64,000 bases of DNA from Elysia crispata (Eukaryota; Mollusca; Gastropoda; Plakobranchidae). Below the pieces are notes generated by a model, which saw only the letters and a list, made by a program, of their open reading frames with translations, was not told where the DNA came from and did no database searches. The translations under genes were made by a program, and so were the position numbers. The DNA lies in contig JAWDGP010000459.1 of NCBI GenBank assembly GCA_033675545.1, positions 940,001 through 1,004,000 of the forward strand, read 5' to 3'. Of the stretch, positions 1 to 24,951 are shown one piece after another. Within the stretch, counting starts at the first letter, position 1, and each line of letters opens with the position of its first letter.

Positions 1-760
1 TGCTTTTGCGCGTGTATGTGTGTGAATAGTGCTTTGTGAGACGATAGAGATATACACACGGAGTCTTCTTTCTTTGTCCGACGCACTGATACTGACACTA
101 GTGACAGTGATACTACATTCTTTGTAAAGCAGTTGTATGTTCTTCAACACGGGGGGACAGGCACCGTGACACACACACACACCGCCACAGTTCCAGTTTT
201 TACATCGTCGGCATTGAACATCGACGCAGTGCTACTGATAGGTACATGTACTCTAATTTCTAATTTGCATTGGGCCTACAACTTGCGATAATTTTCAACA
301 TTTAGCTTTATCCAACTATAAGACGTCGAAAAGACAGCACCCTGCTTACACATTGGAATTTAAACAGAAAATCTTATCCGAAGTGGATGAAAAGAACCTA
401 TCGAAGACAGGGATCTGTAAAAAAAACATAGTTTCCCAAACTCAACGCTGCCTACAACTTTGAAAGACAGGGAGAAGTTACATACAGAAGGCTCGTGAAG
501 ATTCGAAATTTTGCCCGACTACCAAGAAAATGAAATTTTGCAGTCACGAAGAGCTGGAAGAAGCAGTGTTTCTCTGGTTTTGACAAGCCAGGGCAATGCA
601 TGTTCCATTTTCAGGCCCAGTTATTATTGGCAAGGCAACAGAAATAGGGGTTACTTCCCCTGAAAAATGACCGAAAACAAAACTAGCTTTAAACCAAAAT
701 GCTTTGAAACCGAAATGATTTCAAAGGGCCCCAAAATTTCGGTTTAAAGTAATTCTACTG
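1..760 (+). mobile_element. Right part of a degraded pogo/Tigger-like DNA transposon
   Basis: The right end reads ...TTCTACTG at 760, followed directly by TA at 761-762. Inverted, it starts CAGTAGAATTACTTTAAACC, the CAGT(N)GAA-type terminus of pogo/Tigger elements, which insert at TA. Related AAACCGAAAT-like subterminal motifs lie at about 685-745. A broken transposase start is at about 341-640 and runs straight into the terminal non-coding part, so most of the catalytic region is deleted. No matching left inverted repeat is visible in 1-340, so the left end is either outside the window or decayed. The 1-340 part is therefore assigned only tentatively. Confidence 0.6.
341..640 (+). pseudogene. 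Tigger/CENP-B-type transposase N-terminus, inactivated
   Basis: Conceptual translation shows AYTLEFKQKILSEVDEKN followed by SKTGICKKN, then a stop. After a frame change it shows SHEELEEAVFLWF, an in-frame TGA near 580, QARAMHVPFSGPVIIGKA. This is the order seen in the N-terminal HTH (CENP-B box-binding) region of pogo/Tigger transposases: a YxLEFKxKxIxEVE helix, a KTxICKxxxI helix, then the second HTH with LEEALxxWFxQARxxxxPxSGPxI. There are at least two stops and one frame shift, and no DDE domain follows, so it cannot encode an active enzyme. Family assignment is from remembered motif patterns. Confidence 0.7.
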
Positions 761-3632
761 TAATAATAATTATAATAATAATGCTGCTGATGATGATGAT
801 CAATGATTTTAAGTAATAATAAAACAGCAGCAAAAGCAACAATAATAGTGACGATATGAATGGTGTCTAGGGCATTTACAATATATGCACACCCATTGAA
901 AAATTCAATGTTCTAGATGCGCTGCACAACTTTTTATAAACTTTTAGACTTCTATGCAGATGATAAGAGGTAAAACATTTGCAATCTTCAAACCATATGT
1001 GTTCAAAGTAAATTGAGAAAAATAGAAAACTTGGAAGTTGAAATGCGACAAAATTAAGCCTAAAGTTTCTTTGAACAATAACAAGTTATGTACAAAATTG
1101 TCATAGCTGGGGGGGGGGGGGGGGGGCTGGATCTTCAAAATATCCTAGATCGGCTGTTAATGTTTCTAAAATCAAGGAATCTTCTAATGATTATTATAGC
1201 TTCTTGTGGTGAAGTAAATTAACAACATGTCAGAAAAATTTAGGCGCACAGCAAATGTAACATTGTTGATTGGTGGATCTGGAATAGTAACTTATTATAT
1301 TTAATTTCTTAAGATGAAAATGCCATGTTTAACACAAATGATGTGTTACAAATTTAAACAAGCCACCCTCTGGATTTGAGTAAGGAAAAATATCTGGAAT
1401 TACCCCGAAATTCTTATTATTTAAAAAAGACAGTTTTTTTTTTTTTCTATCCCTTCCTTAGTAATTTTTTGATCATCATTTACACCAAACTCTATTCAAA
1501 AGACTTTTAACTGAGCTTGATCTAAATAAAGAAGCACAATAGATGATAAAAAAAGAAAGAGAAATATCCATTATGGATGCATTTTTACACAGGAGCTGTA
1601 TAAAATATTGCATTGTTGTATCAATATTTTTTATAGATGTTTAGAATTTTAAACAATAATGCAATCACTCAAAACAAAATGGTGCTTAGTTGAAAATGTC
1701 ACCAATGCCTTTGCAAATGTATACACACGTGAATTTTTTTTTTTTATTTTACATATAGAAGATTTTAGAAAAAGGATAATTTGGAAATATTGCCCAGTCT
1801 GACTGTCATGGGTCTAGCAGTCCAGTTTAAAGGTCCCTGATTATTTATATGCACTAAGACTTCCAAATCCTTCAATTATTCATCAAAGCAAACAAGGATA
1901 TTTAGAGAAATCTTTGTATCCTATTTGTGCACAAATATTCACTATGGATTTCTCAAAGTTAATGAAAATCCTGATTTTGAATATTAAGCTGAAAAAAATT
2001 GAATTCATTTATTTTTTGTGTGTTCGCTTCATGGTGTCTAAATAATAAAGCTTTTTGCTAAAAAATGAAGTGGAAGGTATCATACCCTATCTCAGTGCCA
2101 GTTATGGGGACCAAAATAAAACAGTTTAATACAGTAACAATTTTTTTTATTGCATGTAAATTAACTGGGTGTTAGTTGACTGCTTTGTTTTCCTCAATTG
2201 TTTTCAATTTATAAAGCAACTCCCTACCTTTGCTTTAAACTTTTTTTTGTCATCGGCTGCATCACAGTTTTGTGCATTGGTTTCTTCTCACCTTCTTTTT
2301 TTTTAACATACTTTTTCCTATTTCTGATGTTTGACTTTTTGTTGATTTAAAAGATGTTGTTTTTTTTGGTTGCTTAATCGCAAATAATGCTAAAAATAAT
2401 GAAAGTGGGTTCAGCAGTTTATTGCTTAAACATTTATCTTTAAGTTTGTGAAAATCTTCAGAGTTCTGTATCTTTTTCATGCGCTTTCCAAATTTGCATT
2501 ATTATAGTCAGTGTTTGGCTGCAGAGAAAATGAAATTCAGATCTTTTTTTTTTTTTCAAGTATTCTAAGAATATGCACAACAAACATCTTTTTTTCCTCA
2601 ATAGCTATGGCTGATTCAAGTTCCTTTATGTGATGGACAGTTGAATGATGGCTGCTTAAGCTTTCTGAGAGAAACCTTATGTCTTATAAAGTTGCTAGCT
2701 TGGGGACAAGACAATCAGCTGTTGAGCCCATATGTTTTGGCAGTGAAATTTACAGTTGTGCAATATAATTATATGTGGGCAACTGCTGTTTCAAGAGGAC
2801 AGCTGTATTTCAACTAAAAATATGACTGAATCAAGCTCTGGTACAGTTTTGTCCGCTCCACGCAATCAAAGGAAAATCTTTGATGCAAAATCTTTCAAGT
2901 TAGATGTGACCCTTGGACAAAAACACCAAAGAAAAACAGATGACTGCAAGGATTTCTCAAAAAGTACAGAGAAAAAACTGTTTCATAATATCACACTTTT
3001 TTTCCAACGTGGTGAGACTGATCCTATTCATGCTTTGATGTTGAAGCCATTTTAGTATACATTCCAGTCAGCATTCCAGTCACAAACATAACGACAGAGC
3101 ATTCCTCTCTATCCACTTCAACACTCATGTTTGCAACATGAGGAAACAGAGGAAAACTGTATTCTAGTCAGGGAGCCACTCTAATCATTCCACTGAAATT
3201 CTACTACATTTACATATACCATTCCCTTTTTTTTTAATGTCCTAGTCTTTTTAAGCTTCTGTCGTTTCCTGTAGCTGCCTTTACCGCAGTGCCTTTTTGC
3301 TGACATTTTAGTTTTCGTTGACGTTTGCATGTTCAATCTATTTTGAAAGATATTGATATTGACTTTGCTGTCCCTTGTTTCTTTTTTTTTGTTTTTTTTC
3401 TTTTCGATACTTTTTTTTTCCATATCAAATTTCTATGGCTCTATTTTTGTCTTGGATGAGTTGTAACTAGTCACAGTGTACATAGATAAAAAAGTTTTAT
3501 GAAAAGATTTTACCCAAACATCCTAGTGTTCTCTGTAGAATATCATACCAGTTGGTACTCTTTACAGACGTCAAGAATAATTACCATTTTTTTGAGTGCA
3601 AAATCATCACTTTCACAGTCATTAACCACAAA
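761..3632. other. Upstream region of gene 1; no coding exon recognised
   Basis: AT-rich DNA with homopolymer T runs and a short decayed TAA/TGA trinucleotide patch at about 763-850. Open frames at 2756-3055 (+) and 3181-3423 (-) have no recognisable domain and low-complexity composition; I regard them as chance frames. A promoter or 5'UTR exon of gene 1 should lie here or further left, but none can be pinpointed. A CTTTACAG just before 3565 could be the acceptor of a 5'UTR intron. Confidence 0.4.
1108..1126. repeat. Poly-G/C homopolymer tract
   Basis: About 17 consecutive G on the plus strand, then CTGG. Similar G runs occur at 36314-36326 and 37633-37647. Confidence 0.8.
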
Positions 3633-6429
3633 ATGGCGGCTCCTCAGTTAGATAACAAAATGCCTTTATCTAATCATGAAAATGCTGAGAAATCAAATGG
3701 AAAGAGAGTGGAAGGAGATGGAGCTGACAGTGGAGTTGAAGAGGGAGGTGAAATTTCTAGCAAAGGTGGGACGAAAGGGTCGGCTAAGACCTCATCATCG
3801 ACAAATGGTACGTCATATGGAGGAAAGAAGTTCAAAGGTGTGAAAGTTTGCTGCGGAGATTTACGTCAGTACCTGTACAGCATGGAGACTTATCGTCAGG
3901 CCAGCATGCTACGAAAGGGAAGGGAGGTCCACAAGGTCTATGTTGATGTACGAAAAGGTACATCTTTCCTTGAGGACAGGTTTGCCCTCACTGAGTTTGG
4001 CCGTGTTGTTCTGCAAGATGGATGTGTCCGTGCAGGAAGGGCAAGGAATGTAAGACACATTGTTGTGGCTCGTGAGACACTTTACTGCAGTGGCACTGGA
4101 GGATGTCGCAGAGCATGTGGGGGATACGGTGTCTGTGTGGCAGGTGAGTTATGAGGGCAATATTACGGTACATACTTTTTTATTTTTAAATAATTGACTT
4201 TTCTTGAAAATGATGTACATACTCGATATGAAAATACTTACAGTGGATTTTAATTTTTTTTAATTGATTCAGTTTTGCTAGAGAAACATTTTGTTTAATC
4301 TTAGAGCTAAAAATGTCAAAAATTATCTCATGTGTAAAGTGCTCGCTAAAATATTGAAAATTAAAGCTTTGATCTACCAAAACATGAATTGACAAGAACT
4401 TGAAATAATATACTAGAACTAGAATGATTGTAAAAATTGCTGTTGGGTACAACATCCGATGCAAAGCCTAATAGCATTGAAACATTAATAATTTATTGTT
4501 TTTGTGTATGATGTATAGAAAGGAGAAATTTCGAGGGAATTGAGTGGATAATTTAATATTTTAAAGATTGAATGATAACATTTTAGCTATTAACAGGTAG
4601 TTTTGATAATAGCATGTTCACTTTGTCCATGGAAAAACATGCGTTTGCTTCGTACAAAAGTGTCATCACATTATAAAATTTATTTTTGATTTATCTCATT
4701 CTATTAAACAGTTCCATCCGAAGATATGAGAATTAATCTATTATGTGCTATGTGCCATTATCTTTTCCTTTCAGGTTGTGACAAGGTCAAAGTTCGAGGA
4801 CATAAATGCAGTTTCCGTGTGAAGCTGACGATGCGTCTTGGCTTTGTTGATCACTGGTTTGTTGAAATCATGGGCAGTCACAATTGTTATATCGTGAGTG
4901 ATAGGGAGGCTGGAGGAGGTGGAGCAGTTGGGCTTGAGTCAAGTCCTCCACCCAGTGACATGGATAAGATGTTAGCTGACTATGAATTAAAAAGCAGCGA
5001 TGGAGAAGACAGTGATCCTATAGGCGGATTGTCCCAAGGTATTCCCTCAGCAGAGAGTTCACCTCTGATGGCAGACTCAATGGCTGGCATGACCCAAGCT
5101 GGGGTAATCAACCTGCTGCAAAACGGAATCGTCGACAGCAGGAAATTCTTACCCGCCACACCCACTCCACCTCCTACAGATATGTCATCATCATCATCTT
5201 TGGTACCACCAGCAAATTTACCCACATCTTCCCTGTCGTCATCTTCTTTTCCTATGTTGCTTTCCCCTGCACATTGTCCCCTTGGCATTCCTTTATTCTC
5301 AGATTCATATTTAGAGGCAATGGCCAGAAATGCAGCAGCAGCTGTTGCTATGAGTGAGTGCAGAGTCATTCCTCCTTCTCCAGTGTCAGTGTCACCGCTC
5401 TCATCTCCACTAAAGAAAGATACTGGAATTGTGACTCCCTCAGCTGCTCTGCCAAATGGTCTTGGTTTGATCGGGGCGGACACAGGAGGAGCTGCTATCA
5501 CTGGCAGTTTTCTACCTCCACCTCCAATGATCCTGCCAAGATTTGGCTTTCTACCACCTTTGCCTCTAGCTGATGGCAAGCAAAATCTTCACATTCCCAT
5601 GGAAGACAAAGTAATGGATCTGTCAACTCCAAAGCAATCAAAACAGGCAGAAGCTGTAGACTCTGGTGTGCCCCAAGATTTGTCTGCCAAGAAAAATTCT
5701 AGTACCAATGGCCATTCCAGTTCCCTCAAAAGGATTATGTCTCCTACAGATGTTTCAGCCCATATTTTTACAGACCTTGATCACAAAGGTATCATTTCAA
5801 GGCAAGCTTCAAACAAATCTCCATCATCTTTGCCCACCCCAGCACTGACAGGGAACCAGAAACAAGTAGGGCTCATGAATACTGGCACAACTTTACCTTT
5901 TTGCTCCAGTCCACAGCACCAAAATGGTAATATTAGGGGAAGCAATCCCAAGAGGCAAAGAAAAAACACACCATGTCCTTCTTACTCTGTTACATCGTTT
6001 TCTAAGAGTAGTGGACTTGTTTTAACAAGGGACCTTAAAAGCTCCATTTCATCTCCACTGTTCACACCAAAGCAGATACCTGTACATGATCTGCTGGGTT
6101 CAACATCATCAACGACTGTTCCCTTGGTGTCTTCAGCATCTGGACCAGAGGGGAATATCTCAATTGCCCACAAGAGTAAGAGCATGACCTCAGACAGTAA
6201 CAGTTTTCAAGAGGCGCAACTGTCTTTACTAGAAGGTTCACCTCATTTGTTCCCCTCTTCTGATTCGACTGGTAGCCTAGAAGACCGGCAAAAGAAAAAT
6301 GGTTGTTCAAATTTGAATGCCTCTGTCGGAGCCTATGGAAAATCAGACAAACTTTTGGATAAGGTAGACAATGGAAGCAGCATAGCTCTCCTGCTTGCAA
6401 TATGTTGCTCCTACTGTGGCATGTTTTAG
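3633..6429 (+). CDS. Unrecognised Cys/His-rich nuclear protein with two DLS (CtBP-type) motifs
   Basis: Two coding exons are visible: 3633-4143 (donor GCAG|GTGAGT) and 4775 onward (acceptor TTTCAG), joined in phase 1 through a split Gly codon. The start ATG at 3633 (ACAAAATGGCG) has a good Kozak context. If the second exon runs to its stop at 6429 the product is 721 aa; a donor at AAG|GTAGAC after 6363 is also possible. Residues 1-70 are polar and Gly/Ser-rich. About 73-210 is compact and looks like the conserved domain. It holds a Cys cluster (C152, C158, C162, C168, C172, C182) and ends in W198-F-V-E-I-M-G-S-H206-N-C208, which resembles the end of GCM/WRKY/FLYWCH-type zinc fingers (W-x-V-x-x-x-G-x-H-x-H/C). 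The rest is long, Ser/Pro-rich and disordered, with VMDLS (450-454) and PQDLS (470-474), like the PxDLS ligand of the corepressor CtBP. I do not recognise the family; a role as a DNA- or chromatin-binding repressor is inference. The last residues (ALLLAICCSYCGMF) look like intron read-through. Confidence 0.7.
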
Positions 6430-6495
6430 GTTTATAATGTGTTTGACCTGGGCATGGCATGTTCTATGTTTATAATATATTTGACCCAAGCATGT
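6419..6495 (+). repeat. Two diverged 38-bp direct repeats
   Basis: GCATGTT(T/C)TA(G/T)GTTTATAAT is repeated at 6419 and 6457, followed by a third partial GCATGTT at 6490. It overlaps the apparent stop codon of gene 1 at 6427-6429. This suggests the end of that open frame is repetitive, possibly intronic, DNA. Confidence 0.6.
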
Positions 6496-8822
6496 TGCAA
6501 GCGCATGCTGGGGCATGTTCTGAGCAGTTTCACTTGGGTATGGTGCATGCACAGCTTCCAACTTCTCAAAATTTTAATAGCCTACCATCCTAACTGAGTA
6601 TCAAGTATCTTAACACTCTTTTTTTTTACTTTATTTATTAAAACAAGAAATTGACTTTCATGAAAAGTTAATGTTAAATATTGAATTTTTATATTATTTC
6701 AAATCTTTCTTAAGCTATTAACACACTTTGAAAAAATCCAATTTTTATTTTGTATCACTTCATTTTTTCCTAAATTCTAGGCTGCTTCTCATCTTTACTA
6801 TTTCTGAAAAATCTTTCAAATTTTATTGTGATGCTATTTTTCATCAAACCTTGCCCATATCTCTGAATGCTCAACATTTCTGAGAAATGTTTAGAGTTGG
6901 CTGATAGAGGTATAATTATGGATTGGTGATCCTATGCATCTGTCATAAAATGGTAAAGCATGTGTATGGTGTTAATTCTGCTGCTTGATGCAATATGCAA
7001 TTTGTGTTGGTGATGGCGATTTTGCATGTTGTTTGCATGGTAATTCTCATTCTACTCATTGCTTTACAGGTTAATATTAATAAACAGCCATAAGGGAAAT
7101 GACATTTTTACATTTACAATTTTTACTTTCAAAGTTGCGAATGTTTTAAATTGTCAACTTCAACATGAGTGGTTGACTTTTATTGTACAAGAAGTAAAAT
7201 GTGCTCAGCCATTAGAGAAAAGCAAGGTGGCTGTTCTAAATGGCACAACAGTTATAATACTCAATAAGTAAATTATATTTAGGGTCGACTGATAAAGAGA
7301 CCACAGTTACCAATTACAGCTTGGAATTTATCCATCGCAAAAGGAAATCAATGGAAAGCTTATTATAAATTATTTACTGTTTATGTGCTTCAATAATTAA
7401 CATATAAATGAGAAATGCAGTCAATTTTCAGATGTACAAATTCATGTTTAAAACATAGGTTATCTTTATGCTTATCACAGCTTTTTCATAGACTTGAAAT
7501 TTTTTAGTTCTTTCTTACAATTACATAGAATTTCATTTTTTATCGATGCGGCATTGCGCAGATTCAAGGTTTTGTTTTGCCTTTTGTTATGGTAGGGCAT
7601 TTTTCACATTTAGTATATATTTTTTACACTGGTTGTCAGAGCTAACAGATAAATTGCCCTGAAATATGCATCAACCTGAAAAAGGGTTTGGAACATTCAA
7701 ACTGCAAAAATAAAAATTACAAGCTTTGTTGCATTTACTCTATCAGAGTTTTTTTTATGTCTTGCAAAGTGAACTGGTCAGACACGAGAAAAGCATGAGC
7801 TTTATGTCAGTTTCTTTTTTGCTTCTCAGCTTAGTAAAGGAATAAGGGGTTTGAAAAGAAAGAAAATATGAAGAGAATTTCAAAGAACTGCAAAAGGTCA
7901 AGTTTTAAGATTGCATGCAATACCAATAGTCATCATTATTTTATAAATATGCAGTGGCGTGTTAATAGTACACAATTTAAGCAAGGCTGGAAGTCTTTCA
8001 CTTTCCTCATCATAACACACATTTTTTTTTTTTTTTTAATTTACATATGAAGGGTTGATAGCTCAATTGAAGTAGCTTTCATTAGTAACATATGACAGGC
8101 TGAGAATGGTGAGTTGTTAATACATCAAGGTTGATAGCTCAATTGAAGTAGCTTTCATTAGTAACATATGACAGGCTGAGAATGGTGAGTTGTTAATACA
8201 TCAAGGTTGATAGCTCAATTGAAGTAGCTTTCATTAGTAACATATGACAGGCTGAGAATGGTGAGTTGTTAATACATCAAGGTTCTGAAGGATTTTGAAG
8301 CCTGCCAATCTTAGCCCCTGATATGTTGTAATTTTTTTTTTCAGCAAGTAGCCTGATAAACAAATTCGCTGTTCATTACCGAGCCTATTTTTAGTTTCCC
8401 ACTTAATTGATGGGAAAGGAATGGAAGAGGGGATAGTCAGCAACAATGTCGGGTGTTTTAAAATCTTTAGCTATTTACATACATCTAAATTTTCAAAACA
8501 AAGGTCTGTCACGAAATGAGTGACTTAAATCATGTCTCTATATTATTTCAAATGATTCTGATATTCAGAATCATGTTAAATTGCATCATTTGGGGATTCT
8601 CAAAATAATGTGTATTGACAAATAAGTATGAGTATACTATAGTCCATCTGTTATTCTAAGATCTTTAACCTTAGTTGGTTTAGATTGCCTATTTAGTTTC
8701 CTCTTAGGTTTTGAAGCAACAAAGCTGCAATTTTTTATGTAAATAATTTATTTTTCCCTCTTCCCTGTGGTGATGGCATCATTCTATCTGACTCTATGTT
8801 TACTATCCCTCTCTATTTCCAG
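6430..8822. other. Intergenic region or intron between gene 1 and PUS3
   Basis: AT-rich, with no recognisable exon. Short frames at 7059-7271 and 7868-8050 are low-complexity. It contains the 3 x 76-bp tandem repeat. The missing start exon of PUS3, if separate from gene 1, must lie here or further left; no ATG exon with a clear phase-0 donor could be identified. Confidence 0.5.
8054..8281. repeat. Three apparently identical copies of a 76-bp tandem repeat
   Basis: The unit starts GTTGATAGCTCAATTGAAGT at 8054, 8130 and 8206 and ends ...AATACATCAAG at 8281, giving exactly 3 x 76 bp. By eye the copies do not differ, so the expansion is recent or is an assembly duplication. Confidence 0.95.
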
Positions 8823-21345
<12,523 letters not shown>

Positions 21346-23245
21346 TATTCGAGGTGGAAAGACTGCTAACAAAGGAAGATTGTTGAAGAAATGAACCTGT
21401 CATTGGAATCTGAAAATATTCAGTTCACTACTCAGAGAATGTCTCAGTTATGAGAAAAATGATCAGAACATTATTTGTTTAAGCATTGATTTATTTCTTG
21501 AAATGCAGAATTGTTCGAAAATGAGCTTAGATCCTCCATGCATAAACTTTGTTGGTATCACCGGAAATTCTTTGCTATCACACTTAAGTTGTTATGCTGA
21601 GACACTTAAAGAAAAACAATATTAGAGTTTGAGGTTTGTTTGTTTGTGTCGCAATTTCAGATGTCAATATTTCTCCAACTGCAAAGTTTGGAGCTCAAAG
21701 CGGGAAGTGTTCAGCATGTTTGCGATCAGTAAATTAGTTGAGAGGTACTCATGAAATCTATAGAGTTAAGAGGCAAGAAAATATTCTTTACAAGGATCAT
21801 CTTGGCCCAGTCTTTTCAGTTTATCATTTGATGTTGCTCTTGCAGTCCTTTTTTATACATACTCTTTTGAATTGCAAGAAACATTTTTTTAATCTCATAT
21901 GCATTCCTCACTTCAAGCCTTTGTGAGGTAAGTTTATTTCTTTGACATAGCTTTGTTGAAAATCATATCCCTTCGAGAAATTAATGACCTTAAGTCCAAA
22001 ATGTAAGATTTAGACTTAAGACTGTATTATTTCCGTGGGACAAGATGTTGAGATTTCTTGCACAGTTTACAGTATTGTTATCTGATTATTTATATGTGTC
22101 AATTGTTTTTTTTTTCCACAGTAGGAATATGATTTTATGTCAAAAATATATAGAGTATTATAGGTGACATTCGTTACCAACATCCTTTGTCCACTGCAAA
22201 GGATGAAAAATTAATTGTAAGACATCTTCTTTTTCAGCTCCACCTGTCTTGCTGTTACTTCTTTTTTTTTTTTTCATTCTAGCATGGCAAAATTTTGTAT
22301 CTTTATTTTTTCATAAAACAGAGCTCGTCTGGAAAAAAAAAAAACACAAAAAAACTGCTCTCCCTTCATTTCTTGATTTGGCCACTAGGCGAGATGTATA
22401 TGAATCTTTGTGTAAAATTTGTCCTTATTCTCAACATTTTTTGTTTTTGTAATTTCAAATGGGAAAATCAAAATCTCATATTTGAGTCAATTCTAGTCAT
22501 GTATTTATTGCCCCTTCGTGTCATTCTCATTTTATCTTTTGTACAATTTTCAAAGCTTTGGATGGGTAAGATATAGTGTTATTTTTATCCTTTAACCTCA
22601 AAGATTTTTAAGGCTGTTCCTTTGAACATTTTTAGCAGTTTGCTATTGTTTTGATGCAGTCTTTTGTGTATTTATAAAACTCCTGCTATAATGATTGTTT
22701 ATGAATGCAATTACCAAAATAGGAGTCCTGTTGAGGCAAGTTCCTCCAGGTGTATGTTGACATTTGATAACAGAAACTTTTACTATAAAAATTAGAGCAA
22801 ACCCAATCAAGCTGAAAAAAAAACAAAAAGCCTTAGTGGTTATGTTTGTTTCCTATGTCTTTCTTGATACTTTCTTGATAAATATTTAGATTGTTGAAGT
22901 TTTTTTTGGTTATTGAAAGACATTGAAAAAAGAATACAAAAGTTTAATGTAATAATCACATTTCAAACCTTGTTTAGTTGCTCTAGAGTTGCAATTGTAA
23001 AAGTTTAATATCACGTTTTTCATTATATTTATATTAGAAAAAGTGTTTATAAACATTATGTATAGTGAGAATAATCCCATGTTCTTTAAAGGACTTTATC
23101 TTGAATACTTATGTTGCCAGCTGTAAAAAATGTACCTTTGTTTGTTTTGTAATTTAACAAGAGAAGAGTTATTATGAATGAACACTTGTGGAATTCTTAT
23201 CACATTAAATTATTGATTGGTTAATAAAGCCCGTCCATTACTCCA
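21346..23245 (+). other. Probable 3'UTR of PUS3
   Basis: AT-rich DNA after the PUS3 stop, with no splice-like or coding signal. Two overlapping open frames at 22249-22576 encode low-complexity hydrophobic runs and are not supported as genes. The extent is inferred from the AATAAA near 23223. Confidence 0.5.
23223..23228 (+). promoter_or_regulatory. Candidate polyadenylation signal AATAAA for PUS3
   Basis: GGTTAATAAAGCCCG contains the canonical hexamer, about 1.9 kb after the PUS3 stop codon. Earlier signals could be used instead; transcript data would decide. Confidence 0.4.
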
Positions 23246-24951
23246 GCTTTATTCTAGCATATCAACCAAAGTATTGTCAAGGGGAGTAGAGCAAAAAAGC
23301 AGAGTCCTTAAAATTCAATCACTGATATTGGTGAAGCTGGGACTTTGAGTTCAAATTCTTGGGACATGTCCTGAACCATTAGACCCTGATGAGATCGTGT
23401 TGTAAATAATAAAAAATTACGTTGAGTGATCTTGTTCCAGGCCTGAAAAATATCTGATTGTTCTTAAGCGTTTAACTTACCTCAAATCTCTATCATATTA
23501 GGTTTACTTTCGAATTTCTCGTAACAACAATGGAAATTTTGTATAGAATTGAAATTATTACTAAAAAGAGGACCAAAACTAAATATTCTTTAGGGAGTAA
23601 GAAAAAAAGAGGGGAAAATTGACCGTGCCACTTCTCCCCTAGCAACACTTATAAACTGGTTTTAAACATTTTATAGTATTTCAACAACATGAGTAACCTA
23701 AGTGTTTTAAAAAGATTTACAGACTTGAGAAAATTGTTCTCTGACTGTGTGTCATGTAGAGTAAATGGAAATAAATACTTTTATTAAATTTTGTGGAATC
23801 AGAGGTGATACAGTCTAGACCCTATTTTCAGATTTTTAAAACCAGTAGTGATATCACATTTTTTCCCTCTTATTAGTAATACTTATTTTTTAATTTTTGT
23901 TATATTGTTCGACAAAAAGAATAAAACAGTAATAAACATCAACTTAACATGTGTGCGCCTGTGTGTTTCAATGCTCTATTTGTAATTTTTTTTTTTAATA
24001 GTTTAAACTTTAATTGCTAAATTTTGTGTGTGATGGAGCTGGAGATGCTACAGCTCTGAAAGGTTCAGACAGCAGAGAGCAGATTCCTAGACGCTCAAGA
24101 AGTTAAGAAAAAATAGCAATTTTTGGAAATCTTTGAGGCCTCCTCTTATCACTAAGCCTAAAACCAGTGAAGTCAACAAATATCTTAATCCACTTAAGCA
24201 AGTGTCAAAAAACATCCAGTGTCGCCTAATGGAAAAGTAGGCTAAAACTTTTATGGATTTAACCAAGAACTGTGAAAAAAAATTTGTGGGATCAAACAGT
24301 AAGACTTATAGTAAATTTCAACTGCAGAAAATGGCACACAATAACACCAGTATCAAAACATCAACAGCAACATTTACCAACTTTAAAACAATGGCATCAG
24401 TAACGCTAACTGTTGATAATCATTTTATTCAAAATAATTGCGCTATAACACCAAGTTCATGTGATGCTAGACTTGAGACATAGGTTGCCTGGAGGCTCAT
24501 TCAGAATTTTCGTCACTAGACCATGAGCAGGTTTTACATGTACATCTTAATGTACGATGTTCAAGAGAATCTTTTCAGCTCATTGAAATTGTTTTAAATA
24601 GAGGAAGTTGTTTCCCTTGCTGCTAAAGATTTCTCACAAGTCTTCTTTCAGCTTTACACAATTTATACTATTGTGAGTCTGGCTTTTGCATCTGTGTTTA
24701 TCTGAATTTGATCTTGCTGTTATTTTCTTTTGTTCTTATTTGATTTCTCATTTTTAATTTTATTAATGAGCTTTTTATGTTCTTCCTTGTAAAGGTTCCT
24801 AAAATCAAACTAAGTATTGAGCTTCTGTTTTCTTCCCAGCCATTTCTATATGGAATTACATTAGGCCTCTGTCTCTTGATCCTTTTTGACACTCATGCTT
24901 TCTATCATAGAAGGGTAAACAGTGATCAAAGAAATACATGTAGAGCGGTGC
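23246..24951. other. Intergenic, no gene recognised
   Basis: AT-rich sequence with no domain-bearing open frame. A GAGTTCAAATTC (B-box-like) near 23348 and a TGAGATCGTGTTGTAAATAA tail near 23390 hint at an old SINE, but no convincing A box is present. Confidence 0.4.

Noticed and set aside
4980..5579. 199-aa minus-strand frame, with others inside 5358-6561
   Set aside because: Shadows of the long plus-strand exon of gene 1, which has splice-phase support and motif content.
23280..23420. Possible SINE (GAGTTCAAATTC and a GTTGTAAATAA-type tail)
   Set aside because: The B-box-like motif has no A box at tRNA-like spacing; evidence too weak for a call.
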